From NCBI GenBank assembly GCA_937915885.1, contig CALGGP010000043.1:1-29258 (forward strand): DNA of 29,258 nucleotides, written 5' to 3'. Below are positions 1 through 7,344 of this stretch, one piece after another (the stretch's first letter is position 1; each line of letters starts with the position of its first letter). The DNA is from an uncultured Selenomonadales bacterium. Lineage in GTDB: Bacteria; Bacillota; Negativicutes; Selenomonadales; Selenomonadaceae. Below the pieces are notes generated by a model. The model searched no databases. It was given only the letters and a program-made list of their open reading frames with translations, and had not been told where the DNA came from. The translations under genes and the position numbers were made by a program.

Positions 1-83
1 TGGGTGGGCGGGATGAAAAAATTTTTTTCCGAACCCCGCGCGGTCGAAGGCGCCTGCCTTCATGGGGCGGGTGGGCGGGAGAA
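1..83. repeat. G-rich direct repeat and G-quadruplex motif after murB
   Basis: The 12-mer GGGTGGGCGGGA occurs at 2-13 and again at 69-80. The second copy extends leftwards to GGGGCGGGTGGGCGGG (64-79): four runs of three or more G separated by single bases, the classic pattern for a stable parallel G-quadruplex on the plus strand. Between the copies is a perfect 6-bp hairpin (GAAGGC 46-51, GCCTTC 56-61). All of this lies just downstream of the murB stop on the opposite strand, so the G-rich strand is the template for murB transcription. No gene is supported here. The window edge prevents seeing whether the repeat continues. Confidence 0.6.
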
Positions 84-1001
84 TCATTCTTCGCCGATGA
101 TGCGCACTTCGGGGCTCAACTTTACCGAATACGTTTCAAGCACGCGCCGCTTCACTTCATCGATCAGTTTCAACACGTCCGACGCCGTCGCGCCGCCCGC
201 ATTCACCACAAACCCCGCGTGTTTTTCCGACACCATTGCCCCGCCGATCCGCAATCCTTTCAAGCCCGTCTGATCGATCAGCGTGCCCGCGAAATGCCCC
301 TTCGGTCGCTTGAATGTCGAGCCCGCCGACGGATATTCCAACGGCTGTTTGCTCCGACGGCGTTGCGTAAAATCTTCCATCGTCGCGCGAATTTGATCCG
401 CGTCGCCGTCCTCAAGCTCCAGCTCGACTTCGCAGATCGCATGCCCGTTCGATTGAAAGGCGCTCCGTCGATAGCCCAAGTCAAGTTCGTTGCCGCGAAG
501 CTCGACGCAACGTCCGTCCCTCGACACCGCGCGGACGACTGACACGACATTTTTCATCTCGCCGCCGTATGCGCCCGCGTTCATAAACACCGCGCCGCCG
601 ATTGAGCCCGGGATGCCGCAAGCAAATTCGAGCCCCGATAAGCCGTTATCCGCCGCAAACTCCGATACGTCCTTCAATCGCGCGCCCGCGCCCGCGATCA
701 ACCGTCGACCGTTCCGTCGGATCGTCGAAAACTCCCCGTTGAATTTCATCACCACGCCGCGAATCCCGCCGTCGAGCACCAGCACATTAGAGCCGTTGCC
801 GAGGATCGTGCAGGGAATGTTGCGTTCGCTCGTCAAGCGGAAGATCGCGATCACTTCTTCGGTCGTCGACGGGAATATCAATACGTCCGCCGCCCCGCCG
901 ATTTTAAACGTCGTGTGCTCGCACATCGGCGCGTCCAATAAAAATTGCTCCGCGCGGAGAAATTTTTTCAGTTCCTCCGCAAAATCGTCCTGCCAACTCA
1001 T
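84..1001 (-). CDS. murB: UDP-N-acetylenolpyruvoylglucosamine reductase MurB
   Basis: The cytoplasmic FAD enzyme that reduces UDP-GlcNAc-enolpyruvate to UDP-MurNAc with NADPH, the second committed step of peptidoglycan synthesis. The 305-aa product has the usual length. Visible motifs are TTFKIGG (about residue 30) and GNGSNVLV (69-75) of the FAD domain, ACGIPGSIGGAVFMNAGAYG (128-145), YRRSAF, GSTFKRP (227-233, with the conserved Ser at 228) and the C-terminal SPEVR with Glu298. The substrate-binding loop type suggests the shorter MurB class common in Firmicutes. The start is the ATG at 1001-999, which overlaps the ilvD stop as ATGA, so translation is probably coupled. A longer open frame upstream lies inside ilvD and is discarded. 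The pairing with ilvD is metabolically unrelated. Confidence 0.96.
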   Translation of the reverse strand: MSWQDDFAEELKKFLRAEQFLLDAPMCEHTTFKIGGAADVLIFPSTTEEVIAIFRLTSERNIPCTILGNGSNVLVLDGGIRGVVMKFNGEFSTIRRNGRRLIAGAGARLKDVSEFAADNGLSGLEFACGIPGSIGGAVFMNAGAYGGEMKNVVSVVRAVSRDGRCVELRGNELDLGYRRSAFQSNGHAICEVELELEDGDADQIRATMEDFTQRRRSKQPLEYPSAGSTFKRPKGHFAGTLIDQTGLKGLRIGGAMVSEKHAGFVVNAGGATASDVLKLIDEVKRRVLETYSVKLSPEVRIIGEE

Positions 1002-2653
1002 GATTTGAGCACGGCTCCCGTCGACGCCGACGTCGTCAGTTTCGCATACCGCGCCAGATATCCCGTCTTGATCTTCGGCTCGGGCTTTACCCAAGCCGCA
1101 CGACGTTTTTCAAGTTCCTCGTCGCTGATCTCAAGCTCCAACTTCCGATTGGGAATGTCGATCGAAATGATATCGCCGTCCTCGATCAACGCAATCGTGC
1201 CGCCTTCCATTGCCTCGGGCGAAACGTGACCGATGCACGCGCCCTGGCTCGCGCCGCTGAATCTGCCGTCGGTGATCAAGCCGACCTTTAAGCCCATGCC
1301 CGTGATGACCGCCGTCGGATTGAGCATCTCCTGCATGCCGGGACCGCCCTTCGGCCCCTCGTAGCGAATCACAACCACGTCGCCGTCGTGAATCTTGCCG
1401 TCCATAATCGCGTTGACGCCGTCCTCTTCGGAATCGAAACAGCGCGCCGTGCCCTTGTAGACGAGCATATCTTCTTTGACGGCGGAGGCTTTGACGACCG
1501 CGTAGTCGGGACAAAGATTGCCCTGCAGGATCGCGATCCCGCCCGTCGCTCGATACGGATTGTCGACCGTTCTGATCACGTCCGCGCGGAGTATTTCCGC
1601 GTCTTTGATCCGATCGCCGAGCGTGCCGGTGACTGTCAACGCGTCGAGGTGCAACAAATTTTTCTTCGACAGCTCATGCATGACGGCGTTGATGCCGCCC
1701 GCTTCCTCCAAGTCTTGCATGTGATGAGTGCCGGCGGGCGAAAGTTTTGTGATGTACGGCGTCCGACGGCTGATCTCGTCAAAGAGCGTCGCCGGAATTT
1801 CGATACCCGCCTCGTGAGCGATCGCCGTCAAGTGTAAGACTGTGTTCGACGAGCCGCCGATCCCCATGTCGACGGTGATAGCGTTTTCAAATGCCTTACG
1901 AGTTAAAATGTCGCGCGGTTTGATGTCGCGTTTCAACAATTCGAGTACGACTTTACCCGCGAGTTTCGCCAAGATCAAGCGCGCGCCGTTGTATGCGGCG
2001 GGAATCGTGCCGTTGCCCGGTAATGCCATGCCGAGTGCCTCCGACAAACAGTTCATCGTGTTGGCGGTGAACAGCCCCGCGCACGAGCCGCAACCCGGGC
2101 ATGCCTTCGCCTCGAGCTCCGTCATTTCTTCGACAGACATTTGCCCAGCCGCGAATTTGCCCGCCGCCTCGAACGCTTGACTGACGCTGATATCTCGTCC
2201 GTGCAATCGACCCGCCAACATCGGTCCGCCGCTGACCAGTACGCTCGGGATATTCAATCGAGCCGCCGCCATCAGCATGCCCGGCACTACTTTATCGCAG
2301 TTCGGAATCAAGATCAGTGCGTCGAAGCCGCTCGCCATCGCCACCGCCTCGATCGAGTCGGCGATCAGCTCACGACTTGCCAACGAAAATTTCATGCCCG
2401 TGTGACCCATCGCGATCCCGTCGCACACTCCGATCGCGGGAAATTCGATCGGCGTTCCGCCCGCAGACGCCACGCCCAACTTCGCCGCCTCGGTGATCGA
2501 GCGCAAATGCATGTGCCCGGGAATGATCTCGTTGAACGAGTTGCAGACGCCGATCAGCGGACGGCTCAACTCCTCGGGACCGAATCCGTTGGCGTGGAAC
2601 AACGAGCGGTGCGCACAACGCGTGGCGCCTTTCTTGACAATATCGCTTCGCAT
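998..2653 (-). CDS. ilvD: Dihydroxy-acid dehydratase IlvD
   Basis: Iron-sulfur dehydratase of valine, leucine and isoleucine synthesis, converting 2,3-dihydroxy-3-methyl acids to 2-keto acids. The 551-aa product matches the family length. Cluster-binding cysteines are seen in NCDKVVPGM (C119) and CPGCGSCAG (C185, C188, C191). The ATG at 2653 (MRSDIVKKG) is preceded by GGAGAG with a 6-nt spacer. The open frame continues upstream through a repeat into acrB-coding DNA, so longer starts are rejected. The gene lies 50 nt after the RND pump gene and overlaps murB by 4 nt, so it is probably co-transcribed with both. No separate promoter is evident in the short gap. The 35-bp repeat at 2686-2720 sits directly upstream. 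Confidence 0.97.
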   Translation of the reverse strand: MRSDIVKKGATRCAHRSLFHANGFGPEELSRPLIGVCNSFNEIIPGHMHLRSITEAAKLGVASAGGTPIEFPAIGVCDGIAMGHTGMKFSLASRELIADSIEAVAMASGFDALILIPNCDKVVPGMLMAAARLNIPSVLVSGGPMLAGRLHGRDISVSQAFEAAGKFAAGQMSVEEMTELEAKACPGCGSCAGLFTANTMNCLSEALGMALPGNGTIPAAYNGARLILAKLAGKVVLELLKRDIKPRDILTRKAFENAITVDMGIGGSSNTVLHLTAIAHEAGIEIPATLFDEISRRTPYITKLSPAGTHHMQDLEEAGGINAVMHELSKKNLLHLDALTVTGTLGDRIKDAEILRADVIRTVDNPYRATGGIAILQGNLCPDYAVVKASAVKEDMLVYKGTARCFDSEEDGVNAIMDGKIHDGDVVVIRYEGPKGGPGMQEMLNPTAVITGMGLKVGLITDGRFSGASQGACIGHVSPEAMEGGTIALIEDGDIISIDIPNRKLELEISDEELEKRRAAWVKPEPKIKTGYLARYAKLTTSASTGAVLKS

Positions 2654-2685
2654 AAACATCTCTCCAATCTGAATTTCAAAAGAAT

Positions 2686-2720
2686 ATTCGCCGTCGATGA
2701 AAACTATCCTGCCTGTCGCC
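2686..2720. repeat. 35-bp direct repeat, copy 1 (3' end of RND gene)
   Basis: An exact 35-bp match to 6956-6990 in the same orientation. This copy contains the last codons and stop of the RND pump gene (the RQAG end) and ends 33 nt before the ilvD start. The other copy ends 12 nt before the adaptor gene start. Together the two copies bracket exactly the adaptor and pump genes. Confidence 0.9.
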
Positions 2721-5700
2721 CGACTCTGTATATCGTCGCGTACATTGTCGGCAACACCAACAACGTCAGCGCCGTCGCCGCCAACAGCCCGCTCGCGATC
2801 GCTATCGCCATCGGTCCCCAAAATTCGCTCGCCATCAACGGGATCATTCCCAATATCGCCGTCAACGCCGTCAACATTATCGGGCGAAACCGCGTCACCG
2901 TCGATTCGATCACCGCGTCAATCGGCGTCATTCCTTCCGACAAATGTTTGTCGATCTGATCGAGCAGAATCACCGAGTTGCGACTGATCATTCCGCTCAA
3001 CGCCAGCACGCCCAGATATGCCACGAACCCCATCTCAGAGCCCGTCGCCAACATTCCGATCGATACGCCGATCATTCCGAGCGGCACCGTCAGCACCGTC
3101 AACAACAATTGCCGCGCGCTCCGAAGTTGGATCATCAACAGCGTCGCGATTGCGAACAACATCAGCGGCAGCGGCTCAAGTAAATTGTCGAGCGACGAAT
3201 CGCTTTCCTCGAGATCGCCGCCCGCGTCGATCGAATATCCGTAAGGCAACTCGTTTGCGATCGGCTCGACCGACGCCAACGCCTTTGACGCCGCCTCGAC
3301 CGCCGTCCCCGAGCGTATGTTCGCTTGCACGGTGATCGTCGGCTTGAGATCGCGTCGCCAGATTAAACCGTCCTCCGCGCGGTACTCGAGCGTTGCGATT
3401 TGCGACAGCGGAACGTAGCCCGCCGCTCCCAAATACACCGGCAAATTTTTTACGTCCGATAATTTATCCCGATCGATCGTCGACAAGCGGAGATCGATAT
3501 CCAGCGTCCGATCGCCCGTGTAAAATTCCGCCGCCGTCGCGCCCGTCAGTTCCGTATAAAGCATTTGCGCGACCGCGTTGCTCGACAAGCCCATCGCGCT
3601 CAACTTGTCTTGATCCAATTCGACGTGCAACGTCTTCGACTTGTCGCCCCAATCCAAATGCGCGTCAAACACGTTGGGATCGTCGGCGACCACGTCACGC
3701 ACCCACGCCGCAATCGCTTTCACTCGAGCCGCGTCGTAGCCCGAGACGCGCAACATTATCGGATAATCCGCCGGCGGTCCCGTTTGTATGAAATGAATTT
3801 TGCTCCGCACGTGAGACAGCTCCGTCGACAACTCGTCGTTGATCAGTGCCGTCAATTCTTCGCGGCGCTCCCGACTTTCGGCGACGATCACGAATTGCGC
3901 AAAATTGTCGGCGTCGAGCTCCGGTTGCATCGTCAGCACGAAGCGCGGCGCGCCCACTCCGACATACGCGCTGTAATTTTTTATCAGATCGGCGTGTTTG
4001 TCAAGGAATGTTGAGAACGTCCGCGACATTTCCTCGGTCGCCGCCAACGACGAGCCCTCGGGCAATTTCAAGTTGACGAGCACTTCGGGGCGGATTGACG
4101 ACGGGAAAAATTCTTCCTCGACGAATTGCATCAACCAAATCGAGCCGACGAAGATTGCCGCCGTCGACGCCAACACGATCGATCGATGCGCCAAAAATTT
4201 TCTCAGCACCGCGCGGAATTTTTGATAGAACCGCCCTTGATAAAGTTCGTTGGAAAGTCGGACGGATTGTGCGTCGACCGTCGAGCCCGCGTCGAATGCC
4301 GCCGACTTCGTGTCGTCCGTCGAGCCCGAGCCGACCGCCGCCGACTTTGTGTCGACAGACACCTTGGAGGGCGGGCGGCTCACGCCCCCTTTTTCTTTCG
4401 TTGAGACTTTGATCAGATGGAAGCCGAACAGCGGCGTCACCATCACCGACACGATCCACGACAGCAACAGCGTCGAGCAGATGACGGGGAACAACGAACT
4501 GCAAAACTCCGCCGCCATGCCTTTCGAGAACGCGATCGGAATGAAACCCGAGCATGTGATCAATGTGCCCGTCAACATCGGTTTTGCCGTCACGTCGAAC
4601 GCCGAGCACGCCGCGCTCATTCGATCAAGCCCGCGCTCCAATTGCACGCTCATCATTTCGACGGCAATGATCTCGTCGTCGACCAACAAGCCGAGCGCGA
4701 TTATCAGCGAACCGAGCGAGACTTTTTGTAAGTCGATGCCCATCAGATACATTGCGCAAAAGGTGCCGGCGAATACGAGCGGGATGCAAAACGCGACGAC
4801 GAGCCCCGTGCGCCAACCGAGACTGACGAAGTTGATCGCCATGACGATTGCAATCGCCTCGACGAGCGCCTCGACAAATTCTCCGATCGATTCTTCGACC
4901 ACTTGAGGCTGATCGGCGACTTGGTGAATTTCCATGCCGAGCGGCAGTTCGGATTGCGCGGCGGCGATCAGTCGATGCTCCTCACGTCCGAGCTCGAGGA
5001 TATTTCCGCCGGGCGTCATCGACACGGCGATCCCGATCGCGGGTTGCCCGTTGTAAAAAAACTTTGGCTCCGACGGTTGAGAATAGCGCCGCTCGACCGT
5101 TGCGATGTCGGCGAGACGAAAAATTTTTCCGCCCGCGTTGATCGGTACGCTTTCGATCGCGCGAATGTCATCGAACATGCCGCTCACTCTGATATAAACG
5201 TTGTCGGTCGAAGTTTCGAGCATGCCCGACGGCGTCATTGCGTTTGATTGTTCGATCGCGTTGGCAATTGCGGTCGGCGCGATCCCCAGTTCCGACAGCT
5301 TTGATCGCTCGATCTCGACGTAAATTTTTTCGGTCTGCTCGCCTTCGAGCTCGACGCGCTGAACGGTTTTCAAGCCGAGCAGTTGTCGACGAATTTTTTG
5401 CGCCTCCGCGCGGAGCTCCTCATACGAAAAATCTTCGCCGACGACCGCATAGATCGTGCCGTAAACGTCGTCGAATCGATCATCGTAAAACGGTCCGAGC
5501 ACGCCCGACGGCAGATCGCCTTTTATGTCTTCGCAATAATTTCGGATTTTGAGCCACGTCTGTTTGATGTTGTCAACGTCGGCATCATCGCGCAGCTCGA
5601 CGAAGATCACCGTCACGCCCGGGCGCGAATAACTTTCTATGTAATCGAGCGCGGGAGTGTCCTGAAGCGTTTGCTCGAGCTTGTCGGCAACTTGCAACTG

Positions 5701-5880
5701 CATTTGCTCCGCCGTCGCACCCGGCCATGCGGCGCTGATGATCATCTCTCGAATCGTAAATTCGGGGTCTTCCATTCGTCCGAGCCGCTGATAAAAAAAT
5801 ATGCCGCCAATGAAAATGACAGCGATAAAATACCACACCAGATCGCGGTTGTTGAGTGCAATTCGAGTTAAATTTTTCAT
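2704..5880 (-). CDS. RND-family efflux transporter (AcrB/MexB-like inner-membrane pump)
   Basis: Proton-driven tripartite efflux pump subunit, 1058 aa, full length for the family. The N-terminus (RDLVWYFIAVIFIGGIFFYQRLGRMEDPEF) is the usual first membrane helix followed by the porter domain. The acidic proton-relay pair is visible in GLLVDDEIIAVEMM of the fourth helix, and the second half carries the matching helix cluster and the conserved SRNSVILLDQI segment. An unusual hydrophilic linker lies between the halves, at about residues 495-545, and contains a 13-residue tandem repeat. The start ATG at 5880 overlaps the stop of the adaptor gene as ATGA, so the two are translationally coupled. Substrate cannot be told from sequence. 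No outer-membrane channel gene is in the window, so a TolC-type partner must be encoded elsewhere. Confidence 0.95.
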   Translation of the reverse strand: MKNLTRIALNNRDLVWYFIAVIFIGGIFFYQRLGRMEDPEFTIREMIISAAWPGATAEQMQLQVADKLEQTLQDTPALDYIESYSRPGVTVIFVELRDDADVDNIKQTWLKIRNYCEDIKGDLPSGVLGPFYDDRFDDVYGTIYAVVGEDFSYEELRAEAQKIRRQLLGLKTVQRVELEGEQTEKIYVEIERSKLSELGIAPTAIANAIEQSNAMTPSGMLETSTDNVYIRVSGMFDDIRAIESVPINAGGKIFRLADIATVERRYSQPSEPKFFYNGQPAIGIAVSMTPGGNILELGREEHRLIAAAQSELPLGMEIHQVADQPQVVEESIGEFVEALVEAIAIVMAINFVSLGWRTGLVVAFCIPLVFAGTFCAMYLMGIDLQKVSLGSLIIALGLLVDDEIIAVEMMSVQLERGLDRMSAACSAFDVTAKPMLTGTLITCSGFIPIAFSKGMAAEFCSSLFPVICSTLLLSWIVSVMVTPLFGFHLIKVSTKEKGGVSRPPSKVSVDTKSAAVGSGSTDDTKSAAFDAGSTVDAQSVRLSNELYQGRFYQKFRAVLRKFLAHRSIVLASTAAIFVGSIWLMQFVEEEFFPSSIRPEVLVNLKLPEGSSLAATEEMSRTFSTFLDKHADLIKNYSAYVGVGAPRFVLTMQPELDADNFAQFVIVAESRERREELTALINDELSTELSHVRSKIHFIQTGPPADYPIMLRVSGYDAARVKAIAAWVRDVVADDPNVFDAHLDWGDKSKTLHVELDQDKLSAMGLSSNAVAQMLYTELTGATAAEFYTGDRTLDIDLRLSTIDRDKLSDVKNLPVYLGAAGYVPLSQIATLEYRAEDGLIWRRDLKPTITVQANIRSGTAVEAASKALASVEPIANELPYGYSIDAGGDLEESDSSLDNLLEPLPLMLFAIATLLMIQLRSARQLLLTVLTVPLGMIGVSIGMLATGSEMGFVAYLGVLALSGMISRNSVILLDQIDKHLSEGMTPIDAVIESTVTRFRPIMLTALTAILGMIPLMASEFWGPMAIAIASGLLAATALTLLVLPTMYATIYRVGRQAG
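4264..4356 (-). repeat. 39-bp tandem repeat inside the RND pump gene
   Basis: Two full 39-bp units (4318-4356 and 4279-4317) and a 15-bp partial third (4264-4278) encode the 13-residue units VDTKSAAVGSGST, DDTKSAAFDAGST and VDAQS (pump residues about 509-539). The unit length is a multiple of three, so copy-number change keeps the frame. It falls in the cytoplasmic linker between the two transmembrane halves, where RND pumps normally have a short connector. Confidence 0.85.
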
Positions 5881-6944
5881 GGGCGCGCGTCCTCCGTGCG
5901 AACTTTTTGCCCGACGCGCAATTTATTGACGCCGGCGACTACGACGACCTCTCCGCGCTTGAGACCATCGACGAGCACATTATTGCCCTCGAATCGCTGA
6001 ACCGTCACCGGTTTTAATTCGACCGTTTGATCGCCGCCGACCGTCCAGACCCGCGCTTGATCGTCCGATTGATAAATCGCCGACAGCGGCAAAATGATTG
6101 CGTCGCTCACCTCCGACCGATCGGTGAAGATTGCGTTCGCCGTCATTCCCAATTGCACTCCGCGCGGAGGCTCCGTCAAAGTGATGCGCACCCGATACGT
6201 CCTCGAGACGGCGTCCGCCATCGGCGCGATCTCTCGAACGACGCCGCGCGTTTCGCTCGACAGCGCCCAAAATTTTATCGTCGCCTCTTGATCGACCGTC
6301 GGCAATTTATTTTCCGGCACGTTGATCTCGACTTCGAGCTCGCCCGTTTGAATGAGCGTCAAGACCGTTTGCCCTGCCGCGATCACTTGACCTTGCTCGA
6401 CGTTGACCGACGAGATCACTCCGTCCGCGTCGGCGACCAAATTGGTGTAGGACAGGGCGTTGTGCGTTTGCTCGGCGGCGGCGACGGCGTTATCGTACGA
6501 AGCGCGCGCGGCGTCGAAAGTCGTGCGGTACTGATCGAGCACGGCGGCGGGGATTGCGTCCTCTCGATAAAGTTGCTCATATCGATAAAAATTCGACTCG
6601 GCAAGCTGCAGTTGAGCGAGCGCCGCATTCACTTGCGCTTCGCCCTGATTGACTTGCTGAACGATATCCTTTGTGTCGAGCGTCATCAAAACATCGCCGA
6701 TCGCAACCCGACTGCCGACATCGACCGCGCGATTGATCAGCCGCCCGCCGACTTGGAAAGACAGATTCGTCTCATAGCGCCCGCAAACCGTTCCGGCGTA
6801 ATTGCTTTCTGACATGTTCGCGCTTCGGTCGACGCGTTGAGTCTTGACGAGAGGCACGCGTTCTTCGATCACTTCGTCCTCCGAGCACCCGAGCATCGTC
6901 GTCGAAAGAATAAACATTGCCGCCAAAAAAATTTTTCTGATCAT
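5877..6944 (-). CDS. RND efflux periplasmic adaptor (membrane fusion lipoprotein, HlyD/AcrA family)
   Basis: Adaptor that bridges the inner-membrane RND pump and an outer-membrane channel, 355 aa. It begins with a lipoprotein signal peptide (MIRKIFLAAMFILSTTMLGC, lipid-anchor Cys20). A barrel-sandwich half-motif (GGRLINRAVDVGSRVAIGDVL) follows, then a coiled-coil hairpin at about residues 85-160 and the second half-motif (DGVISSVNVEQGQVIAAGQTV). A beta-barrel and membrane-proximal domain complete it. The start is chosen from the signal peptide. No convincing Shine-Dalgarno precedes it, because the bases just upstream are CT-rich. The open frame runs on to 7316 but reads through repeats and is rejected. 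It is the first gene of the minus-strand operon leading to the pump, ilvD and murB. Confidence 0.94.
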   Translation of the reverse strand: MIRKIFLAAMFILSTTMLGCSEDEVIEERVPLVKTQRVDRSANMSESNYAGTVCGRYETNLSFQVGGRLINRAVDVGSRVAIGDVLMTLDTKDIVQQVNQGEAQVNAALAQLQLAESNFYRYEQLYREDAIPAAVLDQYRTTFDAARASYDNAVAAAEQTHNALSYTNLVADADGVISSVNVEQGQVIAAGQTVLTLIQTGELEVEINVPENKLPTVDQEATIKFWALSSETRGVVREIAPMADAVSRTYRVRITLTEPPRGVQLGMTANAIFTDRSEVSDAIILPLSAIYQSDDQARVWTVGGDQTVELKPVTVQRFEGNNVLVDGLKRGEVVVVAGVNKLRVGQKVRTEDARP

Positions 6945-6955
6945 AACGAGAGGAA

Positions 6956-6990
6956 ATTCGCCGTCGATGAAAACTATCCTGCCTGTCGCC
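6956..6990. repeat. 35-bp direct repeat, copy 2 (upstream of adaptor gene)
   Basis: Identical over 35 bp to 2686-2720; the flanks diverge at once on both sides. It is positioned directly upstream of the adaptor gene start (6944). Confidence 0.9.
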
Positions 6991-6994
6991 GTTT

Positions 6995-7027
6995 CGATCG
7001 GACGTCGAAAAAAAATCCGCGCGGAGC
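6995..7027. repeat. 33-bp palindrome module, copy 1
   Basis: Begins CGATCG, continues through a GTCGAAAAAAAA segment and ends with the palindrome TCCGCGCGGA followed by GC. It matches 7226-7258 in 31 of 33 positions, in the same orientation. Confidence 0.85.
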
Positions 7028-7225
7028 GGCGTTGAAAGGACGGTTGAAAGGATGGCAAAGGACTGCGCGCGCCGCCTCGGAGTCGGCAACTAACCGATCG
7101 AGCAACGATGAAATAGTCGGTGCCCGATCGATGGCGCGGTGCGACAGCGTCTACTTTGGGCTCGACGTAGCGCCGCGTACTTTGCCGGTAACTACTCGTC
7201 GGCACTCGGAGCGACGGGAAGCCCC

Positions 7226-7258
7226 CGATCGTCCGTCGAAAAAAAATCCGCGCGGAGC
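7226..7258. repeat. 33-bp palindrome module, copy 2
   Basis: Second copy of the module at 6995-7027, with two adjacent mismatches. The palindrome TCCGCGCGGA is at 7247-7256, followed by GC and an A8 run. The palindrome plus the A8 tail is repeated at 22902-22921 between rpsI and the defence locus. Confidence 0.85.
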
Positions 7259-7269
7259 AAAAAAAATTC

Positions 7270-7297
7270 TTGACAAATTCGTTTTTTTTTTTACATT
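7270..7297 (+). promoter_or_regulatory. Promoter of the RTX-like gene with a T11 spacer tract
   Basis: A perfect -35 box TTGACA (7270-7275) is followed after 16 nt by TACATT (7292-7297, 4 of 6 to the -10 consensus). The spacer includes an uninterrupted T11 run (7282-7292, its last T shared with the -10 box). Transcription would start near 7304, about 40 nt before the ATG. Slippage in the T tract would change the -35/-10 spacing. Confidence 0.65.
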
Positions 7298-7344
7298 GTC
7301 CCGGGATCAATATCAAACTTTTTTTTTCGAGGGAGTGATTTTAC

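Larger units (their letters stand above)
6945..7344. other. Repeat-rich divergent intergenic region
   Basis: About 400 bp between the divergently transcribed adaptor gene and the RTX-like gene. It holds one copy of the 35-bp repeat (6956-6990), two copies of a 33-bp palindrome-centred module (6995-7027 and 7226-7258), a short tandem GTTGAAAGGA (about 7032 and 7044), A8 and T9-T11 tracts, and the plus-strand promoter near 7270-7297. No RNA gene or convincing protein gene is seen between 7028 and 7225. No confident minus-strand promoter could be picked, although one must serve the efflux operon. Confidence 0.7.

Noticed and set aside
2654..2821. Longer N-terminus for ilvD (56 extra codons)
   Set aside because: The extension reads antisense-free through the 3' end of the pump gene and the 35-bp repeat. 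The ATG at 2653 has a good ribosome binding site and gives the family length.
7016..7266. Palindrome plus A or T tract as intrinsic terminators
   Set aside because: The palindrome has no loop bases and would leave a stem of only three base pairs, and the same word occurs inside genes, so termination is not its general role.
6945..7316. Longer N-terminus for the adaptor gene (124 extra codons)
   Set aside because: The added sequence is repeat DNA translated by chance; the lipoprotein signal peptide at 6944 fixes the start.
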